A DNA stretch of 64,000 nt from an uncultured Bacteroidales bacterium (GTDB lineage Bacteria; Bacteroidota; Bacteroidia; Bacteroidales; UBA932): contig CAJOHK010000003.1 in NCBI GenBank assembly GCA_905234285.1, forward strand, positions 24,785 through 88,784. The letters run 5' to 3'. The stretch's first letter is position 1. Each line of letters starts with the position of its first letter. This document shows, piece by piece, positions 20,051 to 28,241 of this stretch. Position numbers and translations under genes: made by a program. Under the pieces are notes generated by a model that searched no databases, was not told where the DNA came from, and saw only the letters and a list, made by a program, of their open reading frames with translations.

Positions 20051-21288
20051 AAAACGGAATTGCCCCTTGCGGCCTGCAATACGCCGTCCGGCAGGGTGGA
20101 CGTTCGGTGGCCTGGTGTGCCCTCAGCATCGGCTGCGGCACCCGCGACGAGGCCGGCTTCCCCGCCGGTATCGCCCATTTTGTGGAGCATACGCTGTTCC
20201 GGGGCACGCGCCGCAAAAGCGCCTCGGTGATTAACGGCTACCTGGACAAACTGGGCGGGGAACTCAACGCCTATACTACTAAGGAAGAGATTGTCCTGCA
20301 CGCGACGGTACTCAAGGAAGACCTTTCCAAGGCCGTGCGCCTGCTGTTCGAGCTGGCTACGGAGGCCACGTTCCCGGAGCGCGAAATTCAAACCGAGCGC
20401 GGAGTCATCCTGGACGAGATCATTTCCTACAAAGACAATCCCGCCGAGGACGTCTATGACCGCTTCGAGACCCTTCTGTTCGAGGGCACTCCCCTATCCA
20501 CGCCCATCCTGGGCACCACGGCCTCTGTGAAAAAGATAACGCCGGACATGCTGCGACGCTTTGTGTCCCGGCATTTCATCCCCAGCCGCATGGCCCTCAC
20601 CGTTGTGGCCGATATCCCCGAAGACCAGCTGGAACGGCAAGTCCTTAAGCTGGTTGCGGGCGAAGGGGCTCTTTCTTCGGCGTCGCTTAGTTGCCCGATA
20701 CGGCAAAATGCTCCAGAAGGCGCCCTTTCTGTCACCCCCTTTACCCAGGTCATCGACAAGCATCACCATGAGGTGAATGCCGTTATCGGCGGGTATGCAC
20801 CTTCCCTGTATGAGATGCCCGACAGGCTGGTGGCCGCCATGCTGGCCAACATTTTGGGCGGGCCGGCTTCCAACTCGCTTTTGAATGCCGAGCTGCGGGA
20901 GCGCCGCGGCTGGGTCTATGGCATCGAGTGCACCTACACCCAGTATGCCGACACCGGCATAGTGGCCATTTCCTTCGGCTGCGACAGACCCAACCTGGAA
21001 AAATGCCAGGCGGCTATCGGCAAAGTACTCACCCGCTTGCAGGAAGTACCGCTCACCGAGACCCGGCTCCGGGCCTACCGGAAGCAGCTCCTGGCCCAGC
21101 TGGCCGTCTCCAGCGAATCCGGCGAGGCCCAGTGCCTGTCCATGGGCAAGAGCCTCCTGGCCTGGGGCCGCATCATGTCGCCCCAGGAGACCCGGTCGAT
21201 CCTGGAAGCCATCACCCCGGCCCAGCTCCAGGCCATGGCCCGGCGGCTCTTTGCCCCCTCCTGCCTTTCCTCCCTGGTATACCTGTAA
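20047..21288 (+). CDS. M16-family zinc metallopeptidase
   Basis: 413 residues, the length of single-chain bacterial M16 peptidases (YmxG/processing-peptidase type). The inverted zinc motif HxxEH is present (His44-Phe-Val-Glu47-His48) and Glu124 in ILDEIISYKDNP is the likely third ligand. The C-terminal half has the R-x-x-x-GWVYGIE-type segment (RERRGWVYGIECTYTQY) of the inactive-like M16 domain. No signal peptide, so it is probably cytoplasmic. The start overlaps the stop of the upstream secreted-protein gene (ATGA). Confidence 0.88.
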   Translation: MKNGIAPCGLQYAVRQGGRSVAWCALSIGCGTRDEAGFPAGIAHFVEHTLFRGTRRKSASVINGYLDKLGGELNAYTTKEEIVLHATVLKEDLSKAVRLLFELATEATFPEREIQTERGVILDEIISYKDNPAEDVYDRFETLLFEGTPLSTPILGTTASVKKITPDMLRRFVSRHFIPSRMALTVVADIPEDQLERQVLKLVAGEGALSSASLSCPIRQNAPEGALSVTPFTQVIDKHHHEVNAVIGGYAPSLYEMPDRLVAAMLANILGGPASNSLLNAELRERRGWVYGIECTYTQYADTGIVAISFGCDRPNLEKCQAAIGKVLTRLQEVPLTETRLRAYRKQLLAQLAVSSESGEAQCLSMGKSLLAWGRIMSPQETRSILEAITPAQLQAMARRLFAPSCLSSLVYL

Positions 21289-21367
21289 TTCCCGTACTCC
21301 TCCCGGACCTCTCGTGACCATTTTTTGCACAAGGTCCCCCACTTTTTGTTTCACCTTGCACGCCGGG

Positions 21368-21578
21368 CACTTTCTGGGGCACAAAACTCCCCCCTTCTTG
21401 TTCACCAAAAGGTCATTTTGCAGTTCTGGGGCACAAAAAAGGCCAAATTTGTTCACCAGAAGGTCGTTTTGCCGTTCTGGGGCACAAAAAAGGCCAAATT
21501 TGTTCACCAGAAGGTCGTTTTGCCGTTCTGGGGCACAAAACGCCCCCATTTTTGTTCACAAGGAGCAAGAATGGGGGC
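21368..21578. repeat. 51/52-bp tandem hairpin repeat array 2
   Basis: Fills most of the 318-bp gap between the convergent M16 and recQ genes. TTCTGGGGCACAAAA recurs at 21372, 21424, 21475 and 21526. Each copy faces a TTTGTTCACCAGAA arm across a 6-10-nt loop (AAAGGCCAAA in the two middle copies). The last copy forms a GCCCCCATT / AATGGGGGC hairpin (21542-21550 with 21570-21578) that could end recQ transcription. Nothing coding is supported here; the remaining 21289-21367 shows nothing I recognise. Confidence 0.85.
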
Positions 21579-21606
21579 TGTTACAGGTTGGACTAACGGC
21601 TGCAAA

Positions 21607-23808
21607 CTAGTTGGCAACCTCGCAGAGGAACTTGATGCGGACCAGGCGGATTTCCAGGGGCTCGTACTCGTCTTCCAGGGCGGCCAAGGCTTCGGCCAGG
21701 GAATCGGAGGCGGCCTCTTCCTTGAACCAGGTGTAGAGTTCTTCCACCACATCCGGGTCCAGTTCTTCCTTGATGTAGTAATTGAGGTTGACGCGCGTGC
21801 CGGTGGCTACAATGGCCTCGATCTCCGTGAGGAGTGCGTCCATGTCCAGGTCCTTGGCGCGGGCGATGTCTTCAAGCGGGAGCTTGCGGTCAATGGACTG
21901 GATGATGTACACCTTGTTGCCCGACTTGGAGGGGACCGAGCGCAGGACAAAGTCGTCGGGGCGCTCTATCTCGTTCTCTTCTACGTACTTGGCAATGAGG
22001 TCAATGAAGGGCTTGCCAAACTTGTTGGCCTTGCCTTCTCCCACGCCCTGGCATTTCTCCGACAGCTCTTTGAGCGTGAGCGGATACACAATGGTCATGT
22101 CCTCCAGCGAAGGATCGGAGAACACCACCCACGGCTGCAGCCGGAGCTGACGGGCCACGTCTTTGCGCAGGTCCTTGAGCATGGACAGCAGCACGGGATC
22201 TCCTCCACCGCCCCCGTGCACCGCCGCTGCGCTTTCTTCGTCGTCATCGTCCTCGCCCTCCGAGAAGGTGCGATCCTCGACCAGCAGGACCTCCCGGGGG
22301 TGCAGGTAAAATTCCAGGCCTTCGTCGGTGGCGTAGATGAGGCCGTAGTTCTCGATGTCCTTGTCCAGAAAATGCAGGAGCATGCCCTGATGGATTACCG
22401 CGGCCCAGAAGCGGATGTCGTGGTCTTTCCCTGCGCCGAACAGCGGCAGTTGGTCGTGGTGATAGGACTTGATGATGGAGTTGGACACGCCCGAAAGGAT
22501 GCTGGCCAGATGCTCCAGCTTGAAGTGCTCCGGCAGGGACTCGATGAGCTCGATGACCAGCGACATCTCCTCCCGGCCGTCAAAGCGGGTCTTGGGGTGC
22601 AGGCAGTTGTCGCAGGCGCCGCAGTTGTCCTGGGGGTAATCTTCTCCGAAGTAATTGAGCAGCAGCTTACGCCGGCACTGGCTTGATTCGGCATAGGCTA
22701 CGGTTTCCCGCAGGAGCTGCTTGCCGATTTCCTGCTCGGCCACCGGCTTGCCCTGCATGAACTTTTCCAGCTTTTGGATGTCCTTGTAGCTGTAGTAGGT
22801 GATGCACTGGCCTTCCTGCCCGTCGCGGCCTGCCCGGCCGGTTTCCTGGTAGTAGCCCTCGATGCTTTTGGGGATGTCGTAGTGGATCACAAAGCGCACA
22901 TCCGGCTTGTCGATGCCCATGCCAAAGGCAATGGTGGCCACAATGACGTCGATTTCCTCCATGAGGAACTTGTCCTGGTTCTCGGCGCGGGTTTTGGCGT
23001 CCAGGCCGGCGTGATAAGGACGGGCCTTGATACCATTCACCGCAAGCAGCTGCGAGAGTTCCTCCACTTTTTTCCGGCTCAGGCAGTAGATGATGCCGCT
23101 CTTGCCGGGATTTTGCCGGATAAAACGGATGATGTCCTTCTCCGGCTCCACCTTGTCCCTTACTTCGTAATAGAGGTTGGGCCGATTGAAGGAGGAGCGG
23201 AATACGCGGGCGTCCTGGATGCGCAGGTTCTTGAGGATGTCGCTTTGGACCTTGGGCGTGGCTGTGGCCGTGAGGGCAATCACGGGGGCCGATTGGATTT
23301 CCTCTATGATGGAGCGGATCTTGCGGTACTCCGGCCTGAAGTCGTGGCCCCATTCCGAGATACAGTGGGCCTCGTCCACGGCGTAGAAGGAGATTTTGAT
23401 TCCCTTGAGCAGGGCGATGTTCTCTTCCTTGGTAAGGGACTCGGGGGCCACGTACAGCAGTTTGGTGACCCCGCGCAACAGGTCTTCCTGTACTTCGGCC
23501 ACCTGCTGCCGGCTGAGGGAAGAATTGAGGAAGTGGGCAATGCCGACGTCGCCGGACTCAAAACCGCGGATGGCATCTACCTGATTCTTCATGAGGGCGA
23601 TGAGGGGCGAGATCACGATGGCCGTTCCTTCCATGAGCAGGGCGGGAAGCTGGTAGCAAAGGGATTTGCCGCCACCGGTGGGCATGAGCACGAAGGCGTT
23701 TTTGCCCGCCACCAGATGCTGGATGATGGCCTCCTGATCACCTTTGAAGGCGTCCCAGCCGAAGAAGGTCTTCAGCTTAGCATGAAGGATAGAGGAATCG
23801 ATGGCCAT
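21607..23808 (-). CDS. recQ: ATP-dependent DNA helicase RecQ
   Basis: 733 residues from the chosen start ATG at 23808 (MAIDSSILHAKL); a longer open frame to 23931 lacks family similarity. Walker A is TGGGKS (Lys48), the DEAH box is Asp145-His148, and motif VI is QETGRAGRDGQ. The zinc-binding cysteines lie in CRRK...CGACDNC (about 375-400), followed by winged-helix and HRDC regions and a C-terminal helical extension, as in Bacteroidetes RecQ. It unwinds recombination and replication-fork structures with 3'-5' polarity. It is divergent from the FKBP/DUF3127 genes; DUF3127 carries an SSB-like tail, which may matter because RecQ is known to bind SSB tails. Confidence 0.95.
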   Translation of the reverse strand: MAIDSSILHAKLKTFFGWDAFKGDQEAIIQHLVAGKNAFVLMPTGGGKSLCYQLPALLMEGTAIVISPLIALMKNQVDAIRGFESGDVGIAHFLNSSLSRQQVAEVQEDLLRGVTKLLYVAPESLTKEENIALLKGIKISFYAVDEAHCISEWGHDFRPEYRKIRSIIEEIQSAPVIALTATATPKVQSDILKNLRIQDARVFRSSFNRPNLYYEVRDKVEPEKDIIRFIRQNPGKSGIIYCLSRKKVEELSQLLAVNGIKARPYHAGLDAKTRAENQDKFLMEEIDVIVATIAFGMGIDKPDVRFVIHYDIPKSIEGYYQETGRAGRDGQEGQCITYYSYKDIQKLEKFMQGKPVAEQEIGKQLLRETVAYAESSQCRRKLLLNYFGEDYPQDNCGACDNCLHPKTRFDGREEMSLVIELIESLPEHFKLEHLASILSGVSNSIIKSYHHDQLPLFGAGKDHDIRFWAAVIHQGMLLHFLDKDIENYGLIYATDEGLEFYLHPREVLLVEDRTFSEGEDDDDEESAAAVHGGGGGDPVLLSMLKDLRKDVARQLRLQPWVVFSDPSLEDMTIVYPLTLKELSEKCQGVGEGKANKFGKPFIDLIAKYVEENEIERPDDFVLRSVPSKSGNKVYIIQSIDRKLPLEDIARAKDLDMDALLTEIEAIVATGTRVNLNYYIKEELDPDVVEELYTWFKEEAASDSLAEALAALEDEYEPLEIRLVRIKFLCEVAN

Positions 23809-23931
23809 AGTTAGTTTTTGCGGTTGAGGTGAATTTAGCCATAATAATTGGGATTTGCAAATAATTTTAGCACTTGTCGGCCATTTTATACGGTTCATCT
23901 GATTTTTTATCACTATGTTACAAAAAATCAC

Positions 23932-23939
23932 TATCTTTG
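23932..23939 (+). promoter_or_regulatory. -7 promoter box (TATCTTTG)
   Basis: Perfect TAnnTTTG match 58 nt before the ATG of the FKBP lipoprotein. Upstream is A/T-rich, but no clear TTTG lies at the -33 spacing. Confidence 0.6.
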
Positions 23940-23997
23940 TTGGCTGAGCAAATTATTGCTCCCTATTAGGCAACAAACTTTATAATTGTATAACAAA

Positions 23998-24759
23998 ATG
24001 AAACTTTCCAAACTTTTCGCCATCGCATCGGCCGCCGTGCTGGTGGTGGCTTGCGGCTCTCCCAAGGTGGAGGGTTCCAAGGAAGTCCGCGACCTGCTTC
24101 CCACTAAGGGCCAGGTAGATACCACTTCCTATCTCCTGGGTGTCAACTTTGGTCTGGTCATCACCCAAAACGGTTTCGGTGACCTGAACATGGCTCAGCT
24201 GGAGAAGGGTATGAAGGACGCACTCAATGCCAAGGAAGGCCAGCCCATGGACTCCGCTTTCGTAAAGCAGTTCAAGATCGATCCCTCCGACATGAACATG
24301 ATCATCAACGAGTATCTTGGCAAGCGCATGGCCTACGAAGGCGCCCTGAACAAGGAGAAAGGCGACAAATTCCGCAAGGATTTCTATGTGAAGAACAGCG
24401 CTGATTCCACCGCCTCCGGTATCGTTTACCTCATCCAGGATTCCGGTAGCGAGGTGCACGCCGTGAGCGACAAGGACACCGTTAAGGTGAACTATCGCGG
24501 CACCCTCATCGACGGTAAGGAATTCGACAAGAACGAAGGCATCTCCTTCCCCCTGAACCGTGTGATCAAGGGCTGGACCGAGGGCATGAAGCTCGTCGGC
24601 GAAGGTGGCAAGCTCACCCTCGTTATCCCCGCCTATCTGGCTTACGGTGAGCGCGGTCCCCGCAACATCGGCGCCAACAGCACCCTCATCTTCGACGTAG
24701 ACCTCCTGGAGGTTCATCCGTTCGTAGAGAAAGAGGCCGAACCCGTGAAGAAGAAGTAA
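23998..24759 (+). CDS. FKBP-type peptidyl-prolyl isomerase lipoprotein
   Basis: 253 residues from ATG 23998 (a TTG 12 nt upstream is in frame but would push the signal peptide inward). Lipobox Cys19 (VVAC). The N-terminal helical domain (about 35-130) resembles the dimerisation domain of FkpA/Mip proteins; the C-terminal FKBP fold (about 145-245) has VKVNYRGTLIDGKEFD, VIKGWTEGMKLV and AYGERG. It helps proline isomerisation and folding in the periplasm or at the outer membrane. It is followed 2 bp later by the DUF3127 gene, so the two form an operon. Confidence 0.92.
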   Translation: MKLSKLFAIASAAVLVVACGSPKVEGSKEVRDLLPTKGQVDTTSYLLGVNFGLVITQNGFGDLNMAQLEKGMKDALNAKEGQPMDSAFVKQFKIDPSDMNMIINEYLGKRMAYEGALNKEKGDKFRKDFYVKNSADSTASGIVYLIQDSGSEVHAVSDKDTVKVNYRGTLIDGKEFDKNEGISFPLNRVIKGWTEGMKLVGEGGKLTLVIPAYLAYGERGPRNIGANSTLIFDVDLLEVHPFVEKEAEPVKKK

Positions 24760-24761
24760 GT

Positions 24762-25265
24762 ATGGCATTGGAACTGGAAGGAACCATCCGTCAGAAGATG
24801 GGCGTGCAGTCTGGGGTAAGTGCCCGTGGAAACTGGGCCAAGCAGGAGTTTATCCTGGAGTACCCGGACGGCAACTACACTTCACAGGTGTGCATGCTGG
24901 CTTTTGGCCAGGACAAGGTGCAGGAATTGGACAAGTACCAGATTGGAGACCGCGTAAAGGTTTCCTTCAACCTCAAGAGCCGCGAGTATAACGGCCGATG
25001 GTACACCGATATCCAAATCTGGCGCATCGCCCCGGCAACCCCTGGTGCCCAGGCTGGCGTTCAGCCCGCCGCCCAGCCCTTCGCCGCCGGAAGCCCTGTG
25101 GGCCCTTCGGCCTTTTCGGCTCCTGCTGGATCTTCGGCTCCTGCTTCTGCCGCCGCAGCTCCTGCTTCAGCCCCTTCGGCTCCGGTAGCGCCCGCCTGGC
25201 AGGCTCCCGCCCCCACCCTGGACGACATGCCCGCCGAGGCAGACTCCGATGACCTCCCGTTCTAA
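24762..25265 (+). CDS. DUF3127 protein with SSB-like acidic C-terminal tip
   Basis: 167 residues. Residues 1-90 match the DUF3127 family (GTIRQKMGVQSG, NWAKQEFILEY, FNLKSREYNGRWY), a Bacteroidetes small beta-rich domain that may be OB-like. Residues 91-150 are a low-complexity Ala/Pro/Gln linker, and the protein ends ADSDDLPF. This layout (small beta domain, disordered linker, acidic tip ending in Pro-Phe) copies that of single-stranded DNA-binding protein, whose DDDIPF tip recruits RecQ, PriA and others. recQ is the near neighbour. A strong terminator follows at 25283. Confidence 0.8.
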   Translation: MALELEGTIRQKMGVQSGVSARGNWAKQEFILEYPDGNYTSQVCMLAFGQDKVQELDKYQIGDRVKVSFNLKSREYNGRWYTDIQIWRIAPATPGAQAGVQPAAQPFAAGSPVGPSAFSAPAGSSAPASAAAAPASAPSAPVAPAWQAPAPTLDDMPAEADSDDLPF

Positions 25266-25282
25266 CCCCATTTAACCCCCAA

Positions 25283-25313
25283 AAAGACCAAAGTCCCTCC
25301 GGCTTTGGTCTTT
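25283..25313 (+). terminator. Rho-independent terminator after the DUF3127 gene
   Basis: Perfect 11-bp stem AAAGACCAAAG / CTTTGGTCTTT with a 9-nt loop, running directly into a T tract (TTTTTTT), 17 nt after the stop codon. Confidence 0.9.
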
Positions 25314-25343
25314 TTTTGTGCTCGATCCCACTCTTTCTCACCC

Positions 25344-25795
25344 CTCGTGAACAAAAACAGGGGCATTTTGTGCACCAGAATACCCAAACGACCATCTCGT
25401 GAACAAAAACGGGGGCTTTTTGTGCACCAGAATCCCAAAATGACCATCTCGTGAACAAAAATGGGGGCATTTTGTGCACCAGAATACCCAAACGACCGTC
25501 TCGTGAACAAAACAGCGGCTATTTTGTTCACCAGAATACCCAAACGACCGTCTCGTGAACAAAAACAGGGGCATTTTGTGCACCAGAATACCCAAACGAC
25601 CATCTCGTGAACAAAAATGGGGGCTTTTTGTGCACCAGAATCCCAAAATGACCATCTCGTGAACAAAACAGCGGCTTTTTTGTGCACCAGAATACCCAAA
25701 CGACCGTCTCGTGAACAAAAATGGGGGATTTTGTTCACCAGAATACCCAAACGACCATCTCGTGAACAAAAATGGGGGCTTTTTGTACACGGGGT
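25344..25795. repeat. 52-bp tandem hairpin repeat array 3 (nine units)
   Basis: CTCGTGAACAAAA recurs at 25344, 25396, 25448, 25500, 25552, 25604, 25656, 25708 and 25759, so eight units start 52 bp apart and the last 51. Each unit joins GTGAACAAAAA to TTTTTGTGCAC (or GTTCAC) across a 7-9-nt G-rich loop, then a 14-15-nt linker (ATACCCAAACGACC, or ATCCCAAAATGACC in units 2 and 6). Units 5-6 repeat the order of units 1-2, hinting at block duplication. It lies between a terminator and the next promoter, with no gene. 25796-25977 holds a degenerate pair of TTTTGGCACCGGT copies 51 bp apart (25802, 25853) and nothing else recognised. Confidence 0.92.
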
Positions 25796-25977
25796 GACCA
25801 GTTTTGGCACCGGTGGTCGTAACAATGGGACGCCGGCGCCATTTTGGGCTCTTTTTGGCACCGGTATCCACCAAAAAAAGGGAGGCTGGCGAAGATAGAC
25901 ATTACTAGACGGGGCATGGAATTTGACCATTATGCGAATACGGCAAGCCGAAACAAGGTTTCCCGGATTTTTCTTCG

Positions 25978-25985
25978 TATATTTG
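25978..25985 (+). promoter_or_regulatory. -7 promoter box (TATATTTG)
   Basis: Perfect TAnnTTTG match 15 nt before the ATG at 26001; probable promoter of the small membrane protein-dnaG-metG operon. Confidence 0.65.
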
Positions 25986-26000
25986 TAAATTCATGACAAA

Positions 26001-26303
26001 ATGACAGTTTCAATGCTCAATTTAGGATATAACAACAGGTGGGTCAGGCTTATCAAGGACTTAGTATTCGTGGGTTTAGCTGTATGGCTGCTCAGCACCC
26101 GCAGGCCTTTTGCCATTTTCATTGCGCTGTTGGCCGGCTACTGGTACGGCCGTGATGCCTGGTTCCAGGCCAAAGCCCTGTGGCAGGAGAAGCATTATGT
26201 TCCCAAGAGCAGCACCCAAACCACCGAGGCCCCCGCAGAGGACAACAAGATTACCATCACCAATCTGTCCGAGGCCAAAGAAGTAGAATTTGAAAAGGAA
26301 TAA
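26001..26303 (+). CDS. Small membrane protein upstream of dnaG
   Basis: 100 residues. Residues about 17-50 form a hydrophobic hairpin or one to two transmembrane helices (LIKDLVFVGLAVWLL and FAIFIALLAGYWYG), followed by a polar, acidic tail (about 70-100). I do not recognise a function. Its stop is immediately followed by the dnaG start, so it belongs to the dnaG-metG operon. An internal ATG at 26013 is an alternative start. Confidence 0.7.
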   Translation: MTVSMLNLGYNNRWVRLIKDLVFVGLAVWLLSTRRPFAIFIALLAGYWYGRDAWFQAKALWQEKHYVPKSSTQTTEAPAEDNKITITNLSEAKEVEFEKE

Positions 26304-28241
26304 ATGATTCCTAAGGAGACAGTAGACCTGATACTGGATACCGCCCGCATAGAAGAGGTGGTAGGAGACTTTGTGACGCTCAAGCGTCGGGGCGCCTCCC
26401 TGTGGGCCTGCTGTCCTTTCCACAATGAAAAAACGCCCTCGTTTGCCGTTACACCGGCCAAGGGCATCTACAAGTGTTTCGGCTGCGGCAAAGCCGGCAG
26501 CGCCGTGGGCTTTGTGATGGAGCACGAGCACATGACCTATGTGGAGGCCCTGCGCTATCTGGCCAATAAATACCACATCGAGATTCAGGAAGAGGAAGAG
26601 TCGGCCGAGCAAATCGCGGCCCGTCAGCGCAACGAGAGCCTGCTGGCCGTGAGCGAATTTGCCCGCAAGTTCTTCTGCGACCAGCTAAAGGCCGGCGAAG
26701 GCCGTGCCGTGGGCTATCAGTATTACCGCACGCGCGGCATCCAGGACGAGACCATCGAGAAATGGAGCCTGGGCTGGGCACCGTCGGGCAAAACCGCCCT
26801 GGTGGACGCCGCCCGTGAGGCCGGATACAAGGACGAATACCTGGTAGCCGCCGGTTTGGCCGTCCAGCATGAAAACGGTTCGCTGGCCGATAAATTCTGG
26901 GAGCGGGTGATGTTCCCCATCCACTCCGTGAGCGGGCGCGTCATTGCCTTCAGCGGCCGCACGCTCAAGTCGGACAATCCGGTGAAGTACATCAACTCGC
27001 CGGAAACGGAAATCTACATCAAGAGCCGCAACCTGCTGGGCGTTTACCTGGCCAAGAACGAGATTGTAAGGCAGGACCGCTGCATTTTGGTAGAAGGCAA
27101 CGTGGACGTGGTGATGATGCACCAGATGGGCATCACCAACGTAGTGGCCTCCTGCGGCACGTCCCTCACCGAGGAACAGATACGGCTCATCAAGAAGTTC
27201 ACGGAGAACATCACCATCATGTACGACGGCGACAGCGCCGGCCTGCATGCGGCCCTCCGGGCTATCGGCATGATTCTCAAGGAAGGAATGAACCCCCGCG
27301 TGGTGTTCCTGCCCGACGGCGACGACCCCGATTCCTATTCCCGCAAGCATACGCTGGAGGAAGTCCGGGCGTTCATCGCCGCCCACGAGCAGGACGGCAT
27401 CACCTTCAAGACCGACCTGCTGCTGAACGAAGCCGGCGACGACCCGCTCAAAAAGGCCAACCTCATCAACGAGATTGCCGACACCGTAGCCCTCATCCCC
27501 GACGCCATCAAGCGCCAGGTGTACGTGGACACGGTGGCCCGGCGTTTCGGCATCGAGGCCGATATCATCCAGGACCGCGTGCAAAAGACCCGCAAAGCGT
27601 CCAAGGAGAGTCCTACCCGTGAACTGCCACAAGCCCCCAAGGCCGAGCCAAAAGCCGAGGCTCCCGAAAGGGTGCCGTCCTCTGTGGGGTCCATCACCGA
27701 GCCGTCGGAAAAGGAACTGCTGGGCTTTATCCTGCAGCACGGACGCCGGGAGCTCAAGTTCGAGTCGGATTCGGAGTTCTACGATTCCGAATCGGCCCAG
27801 ACGGTAGCCGAATTCATCGACTCCGCCTTGGCCGCCGACGATATTCACCTGGCCAATCCGGCCTACGAAGCCACCTACCAGGCCTACTTCGACCTGTACG
27901 ACAAAGGCCTGGACCAGGATGCCATTGTGCTGGCGCTCCTGAACGGCGAGGACCGCACCGTGGCGGCCGTGACCGCCCAGCTTTCGTCGGAAAAATACCA
28001 GCTTACGGTGCACAATTTCTCCGACGCCCTCACAACCACGGATTCCTGGCTGGTCACTTTTGTGCCCCGGGCCATCCTGGCATACCACGACAAACGCATC
28101 ACGGCCCAGCAGCGGGAAATCCAGGCCAAACTGGCCGGCACTGCCTCCCAGGAGGAAATGCTGGAGTGCATGACCCGCCTGAGCCGCCTCAACGAAATCA
28201 AAAAGACCATCAATATCAAATTAGGAAGATTACCCAAATGA
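26304..28241 (+). CDS. dnaG: DNA primase
   Basis: 645 residues, normal for Bacteroidetes DnaG. The N-terminal CHC2 zinc finger has Cys37-x2-His40 and Cys58-x2-Cys61. The catalytic core follows, with a TOPRIM domain containing [10 protein letters not shown] and IMYDGDSAG (acidic metal-binding residues). A proline/alanine-rich linker (about 430-470) leads to the C-terminal helicase-binding region. It makes RNA primers for replication with DnaB. The metG start overlaps its stop (ATGA at 28238), indicating coupling. Confidence 0.95.
   Translation: MIPKETVDLILDTARIEEVVGDFVTLKRRGASLWACCPFHNEKTPSFAVTPAKGIYKCFGCGKAGSAVGFVMEHEHMTYVEALRYLANKYHIEIQEEEESAEQIAARQRNESLLAVSEFARKFFCDQLKAGEGRAVGYQYYRTRGIQDETIEKWSLGWAPSGKTALVDAAREAGYKDEYLVAAGLAVQHENGSLADKFWERVMFPIHSVSGRVIAFSGRTLKSDNPVKYINSPETEIYIKSRNLLGVYLAKNEIVRQDRCILVEGNVDVVMMHQMGITNVVASCGTSLTEEQIRLIKKFTENITIMYDGDSAGLHAALRAIGMILKEGMNPRVVFLPDGDDPDSYSRKHTLEEVRAFIAAHEQDGITFKTDLLLNEAGDDPLKKANLINEIADTVALIPDAIKRQVYVDTVARRFGIEADIIQDRVQKTRKASKESPTRELPQAPKAEPKAEAPERVPSSVGSITEPSEKELLGFILQHGRRELKFESDSEFYDSESAQTVAEFIDSALAADDIHLANPAYEATYQAYFDLYDKGLDQDAIVLALLNGEDRTVAAVTAQLSSEKYQLTVHNFSDALTTTDSWLVTFVPRAILAYHDKRITAQQREIQAKLAGTASQEEMLECMTRLSRLNEIKKTINIKLGRLPK

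Noticed and set aside
23809..23931. 41-residue N-terminal extension of RecQ
   Set aside because: The extension has no RecQ similarity and includes the A/T-rich promoter region; MAIDSSILHAKL at 23808 fits the family start.
25344..25795. CRISPR array
   Set aside because: The unit is one continuous repeat: the parts between hairpin arms are nearly constant, not unique spacers, and no cas gene lies in the window.
25262..25930. Open frames of 170-220 codons across the 52-bp repeat array
   Set aside because: Stops are absent in several frames because the repeat unit lacks them; a 52-bp period shifts frame each unit, there is no start-site context, and the same peptides appear in unrelated arrays.
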